A stretch of 64,000 nucleotides of DNA from JAIXWP01 sp046309775 (GCA_046309775.1 JBKCOM010000040.1:1-64000), one strand, 5' to 3'; positions 26,890 to 36,341 are shown, numbered from the stretch's first letter. Notes: generated by a model from the sequence alone, not told the origin. A program made the numbers and translations.

Positions 26890-27714
26890 TTAATCTCTTC
26901 TGATTCTGGTTGTTGCTACATTTCCTTCACCTTTCACACTCACCGTGTACATACCTGGAGCAAGAGTACTCACATCCAATTGAATAGCTCCATTAGTATC
27001 TGTATTTTGTAGGTTCCATTGAAGCACCAATTTACCAGTCATATCCGATACAATTACATCTACCGCTCCTGAAACACCAGTTTGAATAGTTACCACATCA
27101 CCGGTCACTGGATTCGGAAAAACAGATAGCTCAAGTTCACTTTTTTCTTCTTCATCAACATTAACGGGAACGTTGGAAAGCGATACATCATCAATACGAA
27201 CTACTGCACCTTCTAAATCGGCGATATTTCCAGTAAGCGTCCCAACGGAAAAAATGATATCAACCTTTGATGGTGTTCCAACATCCACCATTTCAAAAGG
27301 CACCGCGATTTCGGTATAGTTTGAGTACTCATTAGCTTCAAAAGATATCGCGCTTGCCAATGGATTCGACTCGTTATCAGAAACAGTTGCTGTAACAAAC
27401 AATACCGCCTCGTTCGGGAACGTTGATTCCATCCAAAAACGCATGGATGCAGGTGTTGTTGAAATTGGAATTTCCATTTGATTGATGGTACCGGGAAGAT
27501 TGAAACCAAACACCGGCGCTACAGAAAGCTGAACAGCCCTATTTCCAGAGTGGGCGTCAGTTGTGGAAATAACGGAGGTATTACTTCCATCTCCATTACT
27601 GTTATCCCAGCCTTGGGGTTCTGTGCCTGTCCATGTCTCAAATCCTGGATTGACAATTTGGGCGCTAGCATGCAGCGCCATTAGCCACAGGGCTGTGGTA
27701 AAGATTTTTTTCAT
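26890..27714 (-). CDS. secreted protein with T9SS sorting domain
   Basis: The 274-residue protein has a signal peptide (MKKIFTTALWLMALHASAQ). A carbohydrate-binding-like beta-sandwich domain follows (VNPGFETWTGTEPQGWDNSN, about 20-180), of the kind found in T9SS cargo proteins. The C-terminal T9SS type A domain (VFPNPVTGDVVTIQTG...APGMYTVSVKGEG) directs export. The binding partner is unknown. It is a single-gene unit between two terminator/promoter regions. Confidence 0.82.
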   Translation of the reverse strand: MKKIFTTALWLMALHASAQIVNPGFETWTGTEPQGWDNSNGDGSNTSVISTTDAHSGNRAVQLSVAPVFGFNLPGTINQMEIPISTTPASMRFWMESTFPNEAVLFVTATVSDNESNPLASAISFEANEYSNYTEIAVPFEMVDVGTPSKVDIIFSVGTLTGNIADLEGAVVRIDDVSLSNVPVNVDEEEKSELELSVFPNPVTGDVVTIQTGVSGAVDVIVSDMTGKLVLQWNLQNTDTNGAIQLDVSTLAPGMYTVSVKGEGNVATTRIRRD

Positions 27715-27741
27715 TTAATAAAAATTTTAAGTGTTATGGCG

Positions 27742-27772
27742 CAAATGTAACCGCTTTAAGCCAAGTGCCAAA
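27742..27772 (-). promoter_or_regulatory. Bacteroidota-type promoter for the T9SS gene
   Basis: On the minus strand the -7 box TACATTTG (27742-27749) and the -33 element TTTG (27769-27772) are 19 bases apart, about 28 bases upstream of the ATG at 27714. Confidence 0.65.
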
Positions 27773-27775
27773 AAA

Positions 27776-27817
27776 CCGACAGCATGTCAGTAAAACTCCC
27801 TTGGCACAGGCGTTGAC
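27776..27817 (+). promoter_or_regulatory. sigma-54-like promoter with upstream palindrome in front of htpG
   Basis: TTGGCAC (27801-27807) and TTGA (27813-27816) align base for base with the sigma-54 pattern TTGGCAC-N5-TTGC, except for A in place of the final C. An interrupted palindrome CCGACA-GCA-TGTCAG (27776-27790) lies 10 bases upstream, and an inverted repeat CCTTGGC / GCCAAGG (27799-27805, 27820-27826) brackets the promoter. No TAnnTTTG box was seen before htpG. Confidence 0.5.
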
Positions 27818-27840
27818 AAGCCAAGGAAAAACAAAACATC

Positions 27841-29712
27841 ATGCAACAAGGTAGTATATCCGTTCAAACAGAGAACATCTTCCCGATTATCAAGAAATTC
27901 TTGTATTCTGACCATGAGATCTTCCTTCGCGAATTGGTGAGCAACGCGGTAGATGCATGTCAAAAAGTGAAAACACTCAGCTCTTTGGGTGAAATTTCGT
28001 CAGATACTTCAGGTTTGAAAGTGTCAGTAAACCTCAATAAAGAGGCGAAAACGATTACCATCAGCGATAATGGTATCGGTATGACATCAGATGAGGTGGA
28101 GAAATACATCAATCAAATCGCATTCAGCGGTGCTGAAGAATTCGTAACGAAATACAAAGACGCACAAATTATTGGACACTTCGGTTTGGGTTTCTACTCT
28201 GCCTTTATGGTGGCTTCGAAAGTAGAAATTCAAACGCTATCACATAAAAAAGATGCTGAAGCAGTGCATTGGGTATGCGATGGAACCACGAATTTCACAA
28301 TGGATAAGGGTTTACGTACAACTCCCGGCACAGACATCATCCTTCATATTTCCGAGGATTCAGTTGAGTTCTTAGAAAATGACCGCTTGGAAGGCATCCT
28401 CACCAAATATTGCAAATTCATGCCGGTATCCATTCAGTACGGTACCCGCACCAAGTGGGAAGAAGACCCAAGTGGAGAACTAGACGAGAAGGGCAATCCA
28501 AAGCGCATTCAAGTTGAAGAGGAAAATATCATCAACAACACCTCTCCAGCTTGGATGAAGAAACCTGTGGACCTCAATGATGAAGACTATTCAAACTTCT
28601 ATCATGAGCTCTATCCAATGACGTTTGATGAGCCATTATTCAACATTCACATCAACGTAGATTATCCTTTCAATTTAACAGGTATCCTCTATTTCCCGAA
28701 GTTGAAAAACAACTTTGAGATTCAACAAAATAAAGTTCAGCTCTACAGCAATCAAGTCTTCATCACCGATGAAGTAAAAAATATTCTTCCTGAATTTTTA
28801 ACTCTTCTTCATGGTGTCGTAGATTCTCCAGACATTCCACTAAACGTTAGCCGCAGCTATCTTCAGGAGGATGCAAACGTGAAGAAAATTTCAGCGCATA
28901 TAACGAAAAAGGTTGCTGATAAACTTTCTTCGATGTTCAATAACGACCGCACAGACTTTGAGGCAAAATGGGACGACATCAGCACCTTTATTCAATACGG
29001 AATATTGACTGATGATAAGTTTGCCGAGAAAGCAAGTGCCTTTACCGTTTATAAAAACACAAAAGGAGAATACCGAAGTCTTGCTGAATTAAAAGAGAAA
29101 ATCGAAGTCACTCAAAAGAATAAGGACAATAAAATCATCGTTCTTTATGCTCAAAACAAAGAGGAACAGCACTCATTTATCAATACAGCTGAAAATGCGG
29201 GCTACGAAGTTCTTCTTATGGAAGGCCCGCTCACTAGCCACTTCATCTCGCATATCGAAAACAAAAACCAAGACATTCAATTCAAACGCGTAGATGCAGA
29301 TGTGCTAGATAAGTTGATTCAGAAGAGTGATAGCCTTCCTATCAAACTAACAGAAGATGAAAAAAATACACTTCGTCCGATATTGGAAGAAGTTGTAGAT
29401 TCTAAAAAATACACCATTGAATTCGAAGGCCTCAGCAGCGATGAACCTCCATTTATCATTACACAAAATGAATTCATGCGCCGCATGAAAGAGCAAAGTG
29501 CAATGGGTGGCGGGGGCTTCTATGGCTCACTTCCTGAATCTTACAACTTAGTAGTAAATGGAAATCATCCATTTTTCGAAAAGGTAATTCAAGATAAAGA
29601 AGCAAATAAAGACCAATTAAAACAAGCTATTGACCTTGCCTTACTTGCAAAAGGTTTGCTCAAAGGTGAAGATTTGACCAACTTCATTCAACGCTCTTTC
29701 AAAAGCATCTAA
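27841..29712 (+). CDS. htpG: molecular chaperone HtpG (Hsp90)
   Basis: Cytoplasmic ATP-driven chaperone of 623 residues. The N-terminal GHKL ATPase domain is intact: ELVSNAVDACQKVK, ISDNGIGMT and IGHFGLGFYSAFMVA. The middle domain has NIHINVDYPFNLTGILYFP and NVSRSYLQED, and the C-terminal dimerisation domain follows. The length is normal. The start is ATG 27841, preceded by an AAGGA-like ribosome site. It converges on the RND efflux operon, with only three bases between stop codons. Confidence 0.96.
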   Translation: MQQGSISVQTENIFPIIKKFLYSDHEIFLRELVSNAVDACQKVKTLSSLGEISSDTSGLKVSVNLNKEAKTITISDNGIGMTSDEVEKYINQIAFSGAEEFVTKYKDAQIIGHFGLGFYSAFMVASKVEIQTLSHKKDAEAVHWVCDGTTNFTMDKGLRTTPGTDIILHISEDSVEFLENDRLEGILTKYCKFMPVSIQYGTRTKWEEDPSGELDEKGNPKRIQVEEENIINNTSPAWMKKPVDLNDEDYSNFYHELYPMTFDEPLFNIHINVDYPFNLTGILYFPKLKNNFEIQQNKVQLYSNQVFITDEVKNILPEFLTLLHGVVDSPDIPLNVSRSYLQEDANVKKISAHITKKVADKLSSMFNNDRTDFEAKWDDISTFIQYGILTDDKFAEKASAFTVYKNTKGEYRSLAELKEKIEVTQKNKDNKIIVLYAQNKEEQHSFINTAENAGYEVLLMEGPLTSHFISHIENKNQDIQFKRVDADVLDKLIQKSDSLPIKLTEDEKNTLRPILEEVVDSKKYTIEFEGLSSDEPPFIITQNEFMRRMKEQSAMGGGGFYGSLPESYNLVVNGNHPFFEKVIQDKEANKDQLKQAIDLALLAKGLLKGEDLTNFIQRSFKSI

Positions 29713-29715
29713 TCA

Positions 29716-31023
29716 TCATTGAACATTGCCCAGAATGAATTTAATTTCATTTTGGGTTAATGTTCTTTTGAAAATTGCATCCGACAAACGGACGGCAGCG
29801 TTTTCGTATTCAGTTTGAATCTGATATAAAGCGGTTACGTCCGTTTGTCCTTTTTTCAAGCGCTCCATTTCTATTGTCACCAATTCCTGACTCCAGTCTA
29901 TAGTTTGCTTTTCAAGTTTTATTATGTCCTCTATTTGACGCAACGCCATAGCATTTGCTTCTAAGAGTGCATTGGTTCTAATTCGCTCAGTAGCGATCAG
30001 TTGTTCGCTTTGTTTGAGCATTACTTCACTGCGCTTTATTGCACGCTTTAAACTTCCTGCATTGAATAACGGAATATTAATAGCAATTCCCGCTTGAGGT
30101 CCGTATGTTCTATTTAGCAAACTAAAGCCTGCTGTGTTGTCAACACGGTTAAAGTTGTAAGATCCGTTGAGAGCTATCGTCGGCAATTGACGCGCCTTAG
30201 CACGCTTTAGCTCTAGCGACATCAATTCTTGCTGCAATAGGAGCCTTTTTATATTCCCATTGGTTTCTGTTCCACCCACAAGAGTATTTTCGATCTCAAA
30301 TTTATTGGTATCAACTTCTTCTGGATACCACAACATCGAGGGAATGACTCCAATCAACGCGTTGAGACTCCCCAAAGCTTTTTGATAGTCGGCTTTATAA
30401 TTTAAATTAGAAACTAAAAGCTGATTAAGACTTACTGCACTTCTCAAATAGTTTGACTTTGCCACCAAACCTGTTTCCCACCGCAATTTTTCAATCTTAT
30501 TTCTTTCTTCAGCAATAGTTATAATTTCAGAGGTAAATGAAATCAGACTAGACAGCCTTTGCAATTCTGCATATGCATTGCCTACTTGTCTTGTCACATC
30601 AAGCATTCTCAATTGTAAATCCAACTTGGCTTGTTCATCCAATGTTTCGAGGATTCGTTTTGAATGGAACATACTCATACCATCAAAAACAATCCAATCA
30701 ACTTGTACAAAAGCTCCAAACTGATTGCCACCTGCATTGGGCGAGGTAATTTCTTGACCATTTGCAAAACGTTGTCTTAGGTCATTTGTGGAATAATTAT
30801 CAAATACTCCTGCCCGCACTTGTGGAAGCATGCCTGCTTCGCCTTTAGAGTTGTTGATTTGGGCTATTTGTGCATTTCCTGTAGCTACTATTACGTCAAA
30901 GTTGTGCATTAAGGCTTGACGTATCACCTCATTTAGTGGTATCGTATCTTGTGCATGCATTTTAAAACACATACACATTATCACCAATACGAATATACTG
31001 TTATGACTGATTCTCTTTGACAT
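29716..31023 (-). CDS. TolC-family outer membrane efflux protein
   Basis: The 435-residue protein has a signal peptide (MSKRISHNSIFVLVIMCMCFKMHAQ) and then the alternating long helical and strand segments of outer membrane efflux proteins (NEVIRQALMHNFDVIVATGN, AYAELQRLSSLISFTSEI, NIPLFNAGSLKRAIKRSEV). It forms the outer-membrane channel of a tripartite pump. It overlaps the RND permease gene by 23 bases, at the promoter-distal end of a three-gene operon. Confidence 0.92.
   Translation of the reverse strand: MSKRISHNSIFVLVIMCMCFKMHAQDTIPLNEVIRQALMHNFDVIVATGNAQIAQINNSKGEAGMLPQVRAGVFDNYSTNDLRQRFANGQEITSPNAGGNQFGAFVQVDWIVFDGMSMFHSKRILETLDEQAKLDLQLRMLDVTRQVGNAYAELQRLSSLISFTSEIITIAEERNKIEKLRWETGLVAKSNYLRSAVSLNQLLVSNLNYKADYQKALGSLNALIGVIPSMLWYPEEVDTNKFEIENTLVGGTETNGNIKRLLLQQELMSLELKRAKARQLPTIALNGSYNFNRVDNTAGFSLLNRTYGPQAGIAINIPLFNAGSLKRAIKRSEVMLKQSEQLIATERIRTNALLEANAMALRQIEDIIKLEKQTIDWSQELVTIEMERLKKGQTDVTALYQIQTEYENAAVRLSDAIFKRTLTQNEIKFILGNVQ
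29721..29765. terminator. terminator-like hairpin inside the 3' end of the TolC gene
   Basis: GAACATT-GCCCAGAATGAA pairs with TTCATTTTGGGTTAATGTTC around a six-base loop, with one bulge and G-U wobbles, followed by CTTTTG. It begins nine bases after the htpG stop but lies within the last codons of the convergent tolC-like gene, so it probably ends htpG transcripts. Confidence 0.5.
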
Positions 31024-34000
31024 TTTTAGAAGCTATATAAGTATATATGGAAGGAATCACCAAGAGCGTTAAAACAAGAGAAAATAAGAGTCCGCCTACA
31101 ACAACGATTCCCAATGGAACGCGGCTTTGAGAACCCGCACCAAGAGCTAAAGCTATAGGAAGAGCTCCTAAAATCGTGGCCAAACTTGTCATTAGAATCG
31201 GGCGAAGACGCGCTGCTGAGGCCTCAAATACCGCCTCACGAATAGCTAGTCCATCCTTCCGTTTTTGATTGGCGAATTCTACTATCAATATTCCATTTTT
31301 TGTAACAAGACCAATCAACATGATCATTCCAATCTCGGAAAAAATATTTAGCGTAGCGTCAAAAATCCACAAACTCAGCAACGCGCCAGCAAGAGCTAAT
31401 GGCACTGTAAACAATATGATCAACGGATCTCTAAAGCTCTCAAACTGCGCTGCAAGTATTAGATATATCAATAATAAGGCTAGCAAAAAGGCAAAAGAAG
31501 TATTGCTTCCGCTCTCTTGAAAATCACGACTAGGGCCGCTTAGCTCAGTGGCAAATGACTCGTCAAGGAGTTCATCAGCAATGCGCTGCATCGCTTGAAT
31601 GCCCTCACCTAATGTCTTACCTGGCGCAAGAGACGCAGAAACAGTTGCCGACTTGTAACGATTAAAGTGAAAAATAGTCGGCGGATTGCTTGTTTCAACG
31701 ACATCCACCAAATTGCTCAACTGTATGAGTTGACCCGCAGCAGAGCGAACATAGAGATTGGTTAGATCATCCGGTGTATCTCTAAAATCTCTATCCAACT
31801 GACCAATCACTTGGTATTGCTTACCCTCTTTTGTAAAATAACCAAAACGTGTTCCACTGAAAGCCAACTGAAGCGTGCTACTAATATCTGCAACACTCAC
31901 TCCAAGTTCAGCTGCTTTCAATCGATTGATGTTTACTTGTAATTCGGGCTTATTGAATTTCAAATTTGCATCGACGTTACCAAACGTAGGATCCTTACGA
32001 GCTGCGTCAAGAAATTGAGGAAGAACTTTTTCAAGCTTTTTAAAATCCAAATTCTGAATTACATACTGAACTGGCAATTGGCTTCCTGCACTGAGAGAAG
32101 TGGTAATTGTTTGTTCTTGGTTTGGAAATACTCGTGCCTGAGGCATTCGCTTGAATATTCGCACCAAGCGGTCATATATCTCTTGCTGCGTCGCCACACG
32201 TTCATCAGGGTCTTTGAGCAAAGTGACAATAAAGCCACTGTTGGTAGCACCTTGACCTTGAAAACTAGGAGAAGCGATACCAAAGATCATTCTTGCCTCT
32301 GGCACACTATCGAGCAGAACCGCTGAAACTTCAGAAACGAATTGAGAAGTCACGTCATAATCCGTTCCTTCAGGCAGCGTGAATGGAGACCGAATAAGCG
32401 AGCGGTCTTCGAGCGGAGCTAATTCAGATTTGAGATTTGAAAATAGCACAACAATCCCCACAAGGCATATTCCCACAATCGCCAAACCCAACCAGCGGCG
32501 ATGAAGAAATCTATTGAGCAAACGGCGGTAGCTGTCTTCCATTCCTTTGAAGAATGGTTCCGTTCGCAAATAGAATTTACCATGCTTTGGAGTGCCTCCT
32601 TTGGTGAGTTTGAGATTAAGCACTGGAGTGAGCGTAAGCGAAACAACAGCAGATATTAACACAGCACCTGCCAGTACAATTCCAAATTCTCTAAACAATC
32701 TTCCAGTAAAACCTTCAAGAAAGATTACAGGAATGAAAACCACAGCAAGGGTGATAGAAGTCGATATAACAGCAAAGAAAATCTCCTGCACACCGAGGCG
32801 CACGGCAGTCCATTTGTCCATCCCCTCTTCCATTTTCTTGTAAATATTCTCTGTCACCACTATGCCATCATCTACTACCAGTCCCGTCGCCAGAACAATG
32901 GCTAATAGAGTTAATACATTTATTGAAAAACCAAAAGCGTACATGATAAAAAAAGCTCCTATCAAGGAAACAGGAATATCCACTAAAGGGCGCAAGGCGA
33001 TACTCCAATTTCGAAAAAACGCATATACGATAAGAACTACGAGAATCAGTGCAATGATCAGAGTTTCTTCGACTTCGGTAATCGCCCGACGCACGAATTT
33101 CGCTTTATCAATTCCAATATCTACGTTGATATCGCTTGGTACCTCACTCTTAATCTGCTCGTAGCGTCGGAAGAATTCATCAGCAATATCAATATAATTG
33201 GAACCTGGCTGCGGAATGATGGCGAGCGAGACATTGAAAACATTGTTTTTTCTCGCAGAAGTTTCTTCTATTTCAGGTCCCACTTCAGCAAGACCGATAT
33301 CTTTAAACTGAATAGTTCGGCCACCGACGTTCTTTATTACGAGATTATTGAAGTCTTCTTCAGTTGTCAATCTTCCAAATGTTTTAACATTGAGTTCTGT
33401 AGTAGTCCCCCTCACCTTTCCCGCCGGCAACTCTACATTCTCTCGATTTAGGGCATTCAAAACATCTTGCATCGTAAGTCCTACCGACGAAAGCAGATAT
33501 GGATTGATCCACAATCTCATGGAAGTTCGCTTTAGCCCATATATCTGAACTTGTGAAACTCCCGGAATGGATTGGATTTTTTCTAATAGTACATTTTCAG
33601 CGTAGTCGCTCAATTCGGTGATGCTCCGAGTAGTACTTTGAATCGGCATGAATATGATTGGATCTCCGCTAGCATCGGCCTTTGCCACAACGGGCGGACT
33701 GTCGATATCTTGAGGCAAATTGCGTTGCGCTTGCGCCACTTTATCTCTGACATCATTTGCTGCTTGTTCGAGGTCGGTACTTAAATCGAACTCAACGGTG
33801 ATCACCGATGTCCCTAAGGATGAAGAAGAAGATATACTTTTTATTCCTTGAATTCCATTAATCGATTTCTCGAGAGGTTCGGTGATTTGAGATTCAATGA
33901 TATCAGCATTAGCACCCGTGTAAAAAGTGCGCACTGTGATATTGGGCGGGTCGATCGCAGGAAATTCTCGAACACCCAGAAAGCGGTAACCAATTGCGCC

Positions 34001-34072
34001 AAAAACGATGATGACGATATTGATTACTATTGCAAATACAGGTCTTTTGATAGCAATTTCTGAGAACTTCAT
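31001..34072 (-). CDS. RND efflux transporter permease (HAE1 family)
   Basis: Inner-membrane proton-driven pump of 1023 residues, with twelve transmembrane helices and two large periplasmic loops. The N-terminus MKFSEIAIKRPVFAIVINI is typical, and the proton-relay aspartates are present in GLVVDDGIVVTENIYK on TM4. The second half starts near RWLGLAIVGICLVG, and TM10-12 include MIMLIGLVTKNGILIVEF. The substrate cannot be told from sequence. The start overlaps the adaptor gene stop by four bases. Confidence 0.95.
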   Translation of the reverse strand: MKFSEIAIKRPVFAIVINIVIIVFGAIGYRFLGVREFPAIDPPNITVRTFYTGANADIIESQITEPLEKSINGIQGIKSISSSSSLGTSVITVEFDLSTDLEQAANDVRDKVAQAQRNLPQDIDSPPVVAKADASGDPIIFMPIQSTTRSITELSDYAENVLLEKIQSIPGVSQVQIYGLKRTSMRLWINPYLLSSVGLTMQDVLNALNRENVELPAGKVRGTTTELNVKTFGRLTTEEDFNNLVIKNVGGRTIQFKDIGLAEVGPEIEETSARKNNVFNVSLAIIPQPGSNYIDIADEFFRRYEQIKSEVPSDINVDIGIDKAKFVRRAITEVEETLIIALILVVLIVYAFFRNWSIALRPLVDIPVSLIGAFFIMYAFGFSINVLTLLAIVLATGLVVDDGIVVTENIYKKMEEGMDKWTAVRLGVQEIFFAVISTSITLAVVFIPVIFLEGFTGRLFREFGIVLAGAVLISAVVSLTLTPVLNLKLTKGGTPKHGKFYLRTEPFFKGMEDSYRRLLNRFLHRRWLGLAIVGICLVGIVVLFSNLKSELAPLEDRSLIRSPFTLPEGTDYDVTSQFVSEVSAVLLDSVPEARMIFGIASPSFQGQGATNSGFIVTLLKDPDERVATQQEIYDRLVRIFKRMPQARVFPNQEQTITTSLSAGSQLPVQYVIQNLDFKKLEKVLPQFLDAARKDPTFGNVDANLKFNKPELQVNINRLKAAELGVSVADISSTLQLAFSGTRFGYFTKEGKQYQVIGQLDRDFRDTPDDLTNLYVRSAAGQLIQLSNLVDVVETSNPPTIFHFNRYKSATVSASLAPGKTLGEGIQAMQRIADELLDESFATELSGPSRDFQESGSNTSFAFLLALLLIYLILAAQFESFRDPLIILFTVPLALAGALLSLWIFDATLNIFSEIGMIMLIGLVTKNGILIVEFANQKRKDGLAIREAVFEASAARLRPILMTSLATILGALPIALALGAGSQSRVPLGIVVVGGLLFSLVLTLLVIPSIYTYIASKNVKENQS

Positions 34073-35121
34073 GGCTCACTCACGATTTTTGCAACACGCA
34101 CTGGTGCTCCAGGTTTGAGAAATAAAATACCTGTAGTAGCAATGGTGTCTGAAACATTGAGCCCTGTCAATATTTCAACGTCATTCGACATTCGCTGACC
34201 TGTCTGAACCTCGATAAACTGTGCAACACCAGATTTCACTGCCACGGCAAATTTGCTTCTTCCCTGTGGAATGATGCATTGCGTAGGAATAAAAATGGAT
34301 TCTCTCTCCCCACCTAAAGTTGCTTGAACCTCCACAAAAGCTCCTGGCAACACGCCATCATTTTTTTCTACCTGAGCTTGCACTCGAAGCGCACGTGTGC
34401 CTTCGTCAATTGCGCTTTCAGTAGCAATCACTTTCGCTTTGCGAATCAATGTATCTCCTTGATTCGAAAAAGAAATTTCCATTCCCGTTTTTACAAGCGC
34501 GGCATATTTCTCAGCTACATCAAACTCCACTTTGTAAAGCGCATTGCTTCTCAGGCTGCATAACCCTTGTGAGGCAGCCACCACAGCGCCCTCGCTAACG
34601 TTACGCAGGCCAATCGTTCCACTGAAAGGTGCTCTGATTACCGTTTTCGACAGATTGGCATCAATTATAGCCAATTCCGCTTTGAGTATGTCAATTTGTG
34701 CTAACGACTGCTCCAACTCCTGGCGCGATACCCCTTCTACCTTCTGAAGACTTGCCAGGCGATCTGCCGTTTGCTGTGCTAACCTAAGTTGCGCTTCTAT
34801 GCGCGTTTTCTGAGCATTAAGATCGCGATCATCCAATCGAATAAGCACGTCACCCTTCGAAACCAATGATCCCTCTTTAAAGGAAATAGAAACAATTTTG
34901 CCCGCAATTTCACTGGCGATGACTGTCTGTTCAGCTGCTTTAACAACACCTGATACATTGACAGTATTGACTGCTTTCTTAGTAGAAGCGACTACCGCAT
35001 CTATCGCTAGCGGTGCTGGCTTCATCGCAGTAGCTTCAGACTTGCCTTGATCCGAACAACTGTATAAAACAATTATTATGAATAGAATAAAGACTATATT
35101 AGGACTTCTAAGTGATTTCAT
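34069..35121 (-). CDS. RND efflux periplasmic adaptor (membrane fusion) lipoprotein
   Basis: The 350-residue adaptor has a lipobox LYSC after a hydrophobic segment. The lipoyl/barrel-sandwich halves are visible (VVKAAEQTVIASEIAGKIVS and KTVIRAPFSGTIGLRNVSEG), separated by a helical hairpin, then a beta-barrel and a membrane-proximal domain (GLNVSDTIATTGILFLKPG). It bridges the permease and the TolC channel. It is the first gene of the operon. No local regulator gene is present. Confidence 0.93.
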   Translation of the reverse strand: MKSLRSPNIVFILFIIIVLYSCSDQGKSEATAMKPAPLAIDAVVASTKKAVNTVNVSGVVKAAEQTVIASEIAGKIVSISFKEGSLVSKGDVLIRLDDRDLNAQKTRIEAQLRLAQQTADRLASLQKVEGVSRQELEQSLAQIDILKAELAIIDANLSKTVIRAPFSGTIGLRNVSEGAVVAASQGLCSLRSNALYKVEFDVAEKYAALVKTGMEISFSNQGDTLIRKAKVIATESAIDEGTRALRVQAQVEKNDGVLPGAFVEVQATLGGERESIFIPTQCIIPQGRSKFAVAVKSGVAQFIEVQTGQRMSNDVEILTGLNVSDTIATTGILFLKPGAPVRVAKIVSEP

Positions 35122-35205
35122 ACAACAGGATTGTGTGCAACAATAGACAGATTCTCATAGAAATAGTTTTATGAATAACTTAATTCTGCTAAAGAATCTA
35201 AATTT

Positions 35206-35221
35206 TGACAGAATGACAGAA
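35206..35221. repeat. tandem 8-bp repeat TGACAGAA in the RND/lemA divergent region
   Basis: TGACAGAA occurs twice head to tail, in the 173-base gap between the divergent RND operon and lemA. It is a possible operator, but with only two copies it may be chance. No TAnnTTTG box with proper spacing was found for either gene in this gap. Confidence 0.4.
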
Positions 35222-35294
35222 AAGACCATATGGCACTTCTGTTGATGAGCCAGAGTATAATTTTTTAAATTAGCATAGAAATAAATCAATCAAA

Positions 35295-35885
35295 ATGAAA
35301 AATGTAACCCTTGCCGTTGGCGCTCTCATCCTATTAGTATTAGTTGCTTTCGGTGCATTTTATTTTTACGGAACTAGCATTTACGATGGTGCTGTAAAGC
35401 GTCAGGAGCTTGTAAATCAATATTGGGCGGATGTTCAAAGCGATTACCAGCGAAGAGCAGACCTCATTCCCAACCTCGTAGCCACCGTTCAGGGCGCTGC
35501 AGAAAATGAAAAGGAAATTCTCACTCGCGTAACAGAAGCAAGAGCAGGTATTAGCTCTGCGAAAACTCCAGAGGAGCTCGATAAGCAAGGCGCAATACTC
35601 AACAGAAGCATTGCTTTGGTTTTCGAACGCTATCCCGAAATTCGATCTACAGAAAACTTCCAGATGTTGCAAAGTCAATTAGAAGGCACAGAAAACAGAA
35701 TCAAAAAATCTCGATCTGACTATAACGCTTCTGTAACTGATTTTAATACTTATGTCCGCGGGTTCTGGAGAAGCAAAGCACTTGGTTTTGTATCTAGCGA
35801 GAGCGATGATTTCAAGAAAAGAGAGATGTTTGAAGCTCAAGAGGGAGCCGAAAATGCTCCTAAAGTTGACTTCTCAAAAAAATAA
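35295..35885 (+). CDS. LemA family protein
   Basis: The 196-residue protein has an N-terminal membrane anchor (VTLAVGALILLVLVAFGAFYFYG) and the LemA helical body: RQELVNQYWADVQSDYQRRADLIPNLVATVQG and NYNASVTDFNTYVRGF-like segments. The family is widespread in bacteria, and its precise role is unsettled. It leads a run with two TPM-domain genes, a recurring arrangement in Bacteroidota. Confidence 0.93.
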   Translation: MKNVTLAVGALILLVLVAFGAFYFYGTSIYDGAVKRQELVNQYWADVQSDYQRRADLIPNLVATVQGAAENEKEILTRVTEARAGISSAKTPEELDKQGAILNRSIALVFERYPEIRSTENFQMLQSQLEGTENRIKKSRSDYNASVTDFNTYVRGFWRSKALGFVSSESDDFKKREMFEAQEGAENAPKVDFSKK

Positions 35886-35888
35886 TCA

Positions 35889-36335
35889 TTGAAAGCTTAC
35901 GACATATTCACTCCTGATGTTCAAGTTCATCTGCAGCACATCATCGCAGAAGCAGAGCGTCGCACATCAGGTGAAATTCGATTACACGTCGAAGACGAGT
36001 GCGGCCTCGATCCACTGGCAAGAGCGGAGTATATTTTTCAATCTTTGAAAATGTTTGAAACCAAAGATAGAAATGCCGTGCTCATTTATATCAGTGTGCT
36101 CGATAGGAAATTCGCTCTTTTCGGTGATGTCGGCATCCACGAAAAAGTCGGACCCGAATACTGGAATCAAACCTTGAAATTAGCGATTGAAGAATTGCAT
36201 AACAACAACATAGCTCAAGGCATTGGAAAGGCAATTTTATCCATTGGAAATCAACTGAGTCATTATTTTCCCTTGGAAAAAAATGATTCTAACGAGCTTT
36301 CCAATCAAATCACTTTTGGTCAACCTGCTAAGTAA
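35889..36335 (+). CDS. TPM domain protein (small, no membrane anchor)
   Basis: The 148-residue protein starts with TTG at 35889, three bases after the lemA stop; no ATG is available before residue 56. It has the TPM-domain core: RTSGEIRLHVEDEC, KDRNAVLIYISVLDRKFALFGDVGIHEKVG and AQGIGKAILSIG. There is no signal peptide or membrane helix. It is the middle gene of lemA-TPM-TPM; relatives often act at the membrane surface, but the function is not known. Confidence 0.85.
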   Translation: MKAYDIFTPDVQVHLQHIIAEAERRTSGEIRLHVEDECGLDPLARAEYIFQSLKMFETKDRNAVLIYISVLDRKFALFGDVGIHEKVGPEYWNQTLKLAIEELHNNNIAQGIGKAILSIGNQLSHYFPLEKNDSNELSNQITFGQPAK

Positions 36336-36341
36336 TTTTTT

